A stretch of 64,000 nt of DNA from Pardosa pseudoannulata (lineage: Eukaryota > Arthropoda > Arachnida > Araneae > Lycosidae): contig CM063500.1 in NCBI GenBank assembly GCA_032207245.1, positions 20,404,024-20,468,023 on the forward strand, given 5' to 3'. This document shows, in pieces, positions 63,231 through 64,000 of the stretch. The first letter of the stretch is position 1; each line of letters opens with the position of its first letter. The notes below the pieces were generated by a model that was not told the origin of the DNA, did not search any database, and saw only the letters and a list, made by a program, of their open reading frames with translations. A program made the translations under genes and the position numbers.

Positions 63231-63720
63231 TTAATAACTTTTTTTCATACCTTTTAAATACGTATTTAATTGTGGCTCGCGAAAAATTTCAAATTTTGAA
63301 AAATGGCTCGCACTGTCCCGAAGCTTGGCCACCTCTGGTTTATAATCTTCTTCCGCCTCTCTATCTAGAGCGTCATTTTTTTGGTTGTAGGGTAGATTCA
63401 CGTGACGGAGGACCAATATAAGGTAGAAGCTGTGCTGTTTTGATATTTGGGTTAACTGGAAAATTACAATTTTGACAGCAGGATCTGACTTCTCTGTGCA
63501 ATTCTGAATCGCAGCTATACTGCTTTCACTGTCAGAAAGTATGAATTTGATTTTGTTCAGGTGGGAGACGCATTAGAATGCGCAGTGGATAACGGCTAGC
63601 TATGCCTTCAAAATGCTGTTGTGGATAGGAAGACGGATTTTGCACGAGTCCGTTTTGGTGTATATTCCGTTTGATGTGCTCTTGTTCTTATCCCCATCAG
63701 TAATTATAACATAAGTACCA
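63231..63720 (-). pseudogene. Retroelement RNase H-like relic
   Basis: Read from high to low coordinates: YVIITDGDKNKSTSNGIYTK near 63710, matching the first aspartate block of RNase H; then IKFILSDSESSIAAIQN near 63540, matching the second (S-D-S-x-S-A/I); then VLRHVNLPYNQKNDALDREA near 63390, in the place of the W-V-P-G-H-x-G-x2-G-N-x2-A-D block. This is the RNase H order of non-LTR retrotransposons. A stop interrupts it near 63598, and the last block has lost key residues. The base composition is GC-richer than the rest of the window. Confidence 0.6.
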
Positions 63721-64000
63721 TCAGTAATTATAAGGAAGTACTTGTTTGAAAGAGAAGCTGTTCATTCCATAAATTTGGGAAATAAGTGGACTTTTATATT
63801 TTATTTTTAGAACTTATGCCCATGAAACTTCAGAGCGAATTTTCAAAGAGGTTTAGTTACCCACCAGTTCCATGATTTTTCTCAATTGGTATTTCTGAGT
63901 GAGGGCTGCAAATAATTTTTTTTTATTTCTCCCATGTATTTCAAGATTACGGTGTTACTGCTATCCAATTTAGGAAATGAAGGGATAGTTTTTAAATACT
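63721..64000. other. Right-edge sequence, probably continuation of the retroelement
   Basis: No intact frame. A 21-base phrase containing taattataacataagtacc and catcagtaattata is directly duplicated at about 63698-63732. It probably belongs to the eroded retroelement, whose reverse transcriptase would lie to the right on the minus strand. Confidence 0.3.

Overview
This window looks like part of a microsporidian nuclear genome: an obligate intracellular, fungus-related parasite. The evidence is the gene set, the architecture and the start signals. The genes are eukaryotic, short and almost intron-free: eL18, uS4, eL21, RPB10, MCM5, RPA2, TFIIE-beta, Mot1, Cdc20, Sec61-gamma, Sm-G and Brr6/Brl1. 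They lie on both strands in AT-rich DNA, and about two thirds of start codons follow a run of three or more C by 2-8 bases. That CCC-like start signal is documented for Encephalitozoon and other microsporidia. The long repeat-filled spacers and transposon remnants argue for an expanded microsporidian genome rather than the ultracompact Encephalitozoon type. I cannot name the species.

Layout. 1-6.7 kb: ABC half-transporter, eL18, M1 aminopeptidase and a secreted-looking orphan. 6.7-14.5 kb: myosin-type regulatory light chain, Nup54/57-like protein, ankyrin protein, YEATS protein, tRNA-guanine transglycosylase and a Rho GTPase. 16-31 kb: bZIP factor, small heat-shock protein, RNF121-like ligase, Mot1, Cdc20/Cdh1 and a DDX60-like helicase. 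31-47.4 kb: ADAM-type metalloprotease, Utp21-like propeller, RPA2, TFIIE-beta, MCM5, Pin1/Ess1, RPB10, a RING protein, CCA-adding enzyme and a PITP. 47.5-58 kb is an accessory belt with two decayed Merlin transposons, derived short repeats and a decayed MULE, interrupted by uS4, Sm-G, eL21 and two orphan proteins. 58-62.5 kb: Pus7, Brr6/Brl1, Sec61-gamma and a coiled-coil orphan. A 100-N gap then leads into a retroelement RNase H remnant at the right edge.

Two themes recur. First, many conserved genes are broken by single-base shifts, mostly inside A or T runs, while the protein continues in another frame. I annotate each as one gene with breaks; sequencing error is the simplest explanation. 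Second, nearly every spacer carries its own short tandem repeat, different from the next.

Most products are housekeeping: translation (ribosomal proteins, CCA enzyme, TGT, Pus7, Utp21), transcription (RPB10, TFIIE-beta, Mot1, YEATS, bZIP), replication and cell cycle (MCM5, RPA2, Cdc20), and membranes or secretion (Sec61-gamma, PITP, Brr6, ABC). Host-facing candidates are the metalloprotease, the aminopeptidase and two proteins with apparent signal peptides. No CRISPR, rRNA or convincing tRNA was found. The most unusual protein is the Rho GTPase, which naturally carries substitutions at both classic GTPase-inactivating positions.
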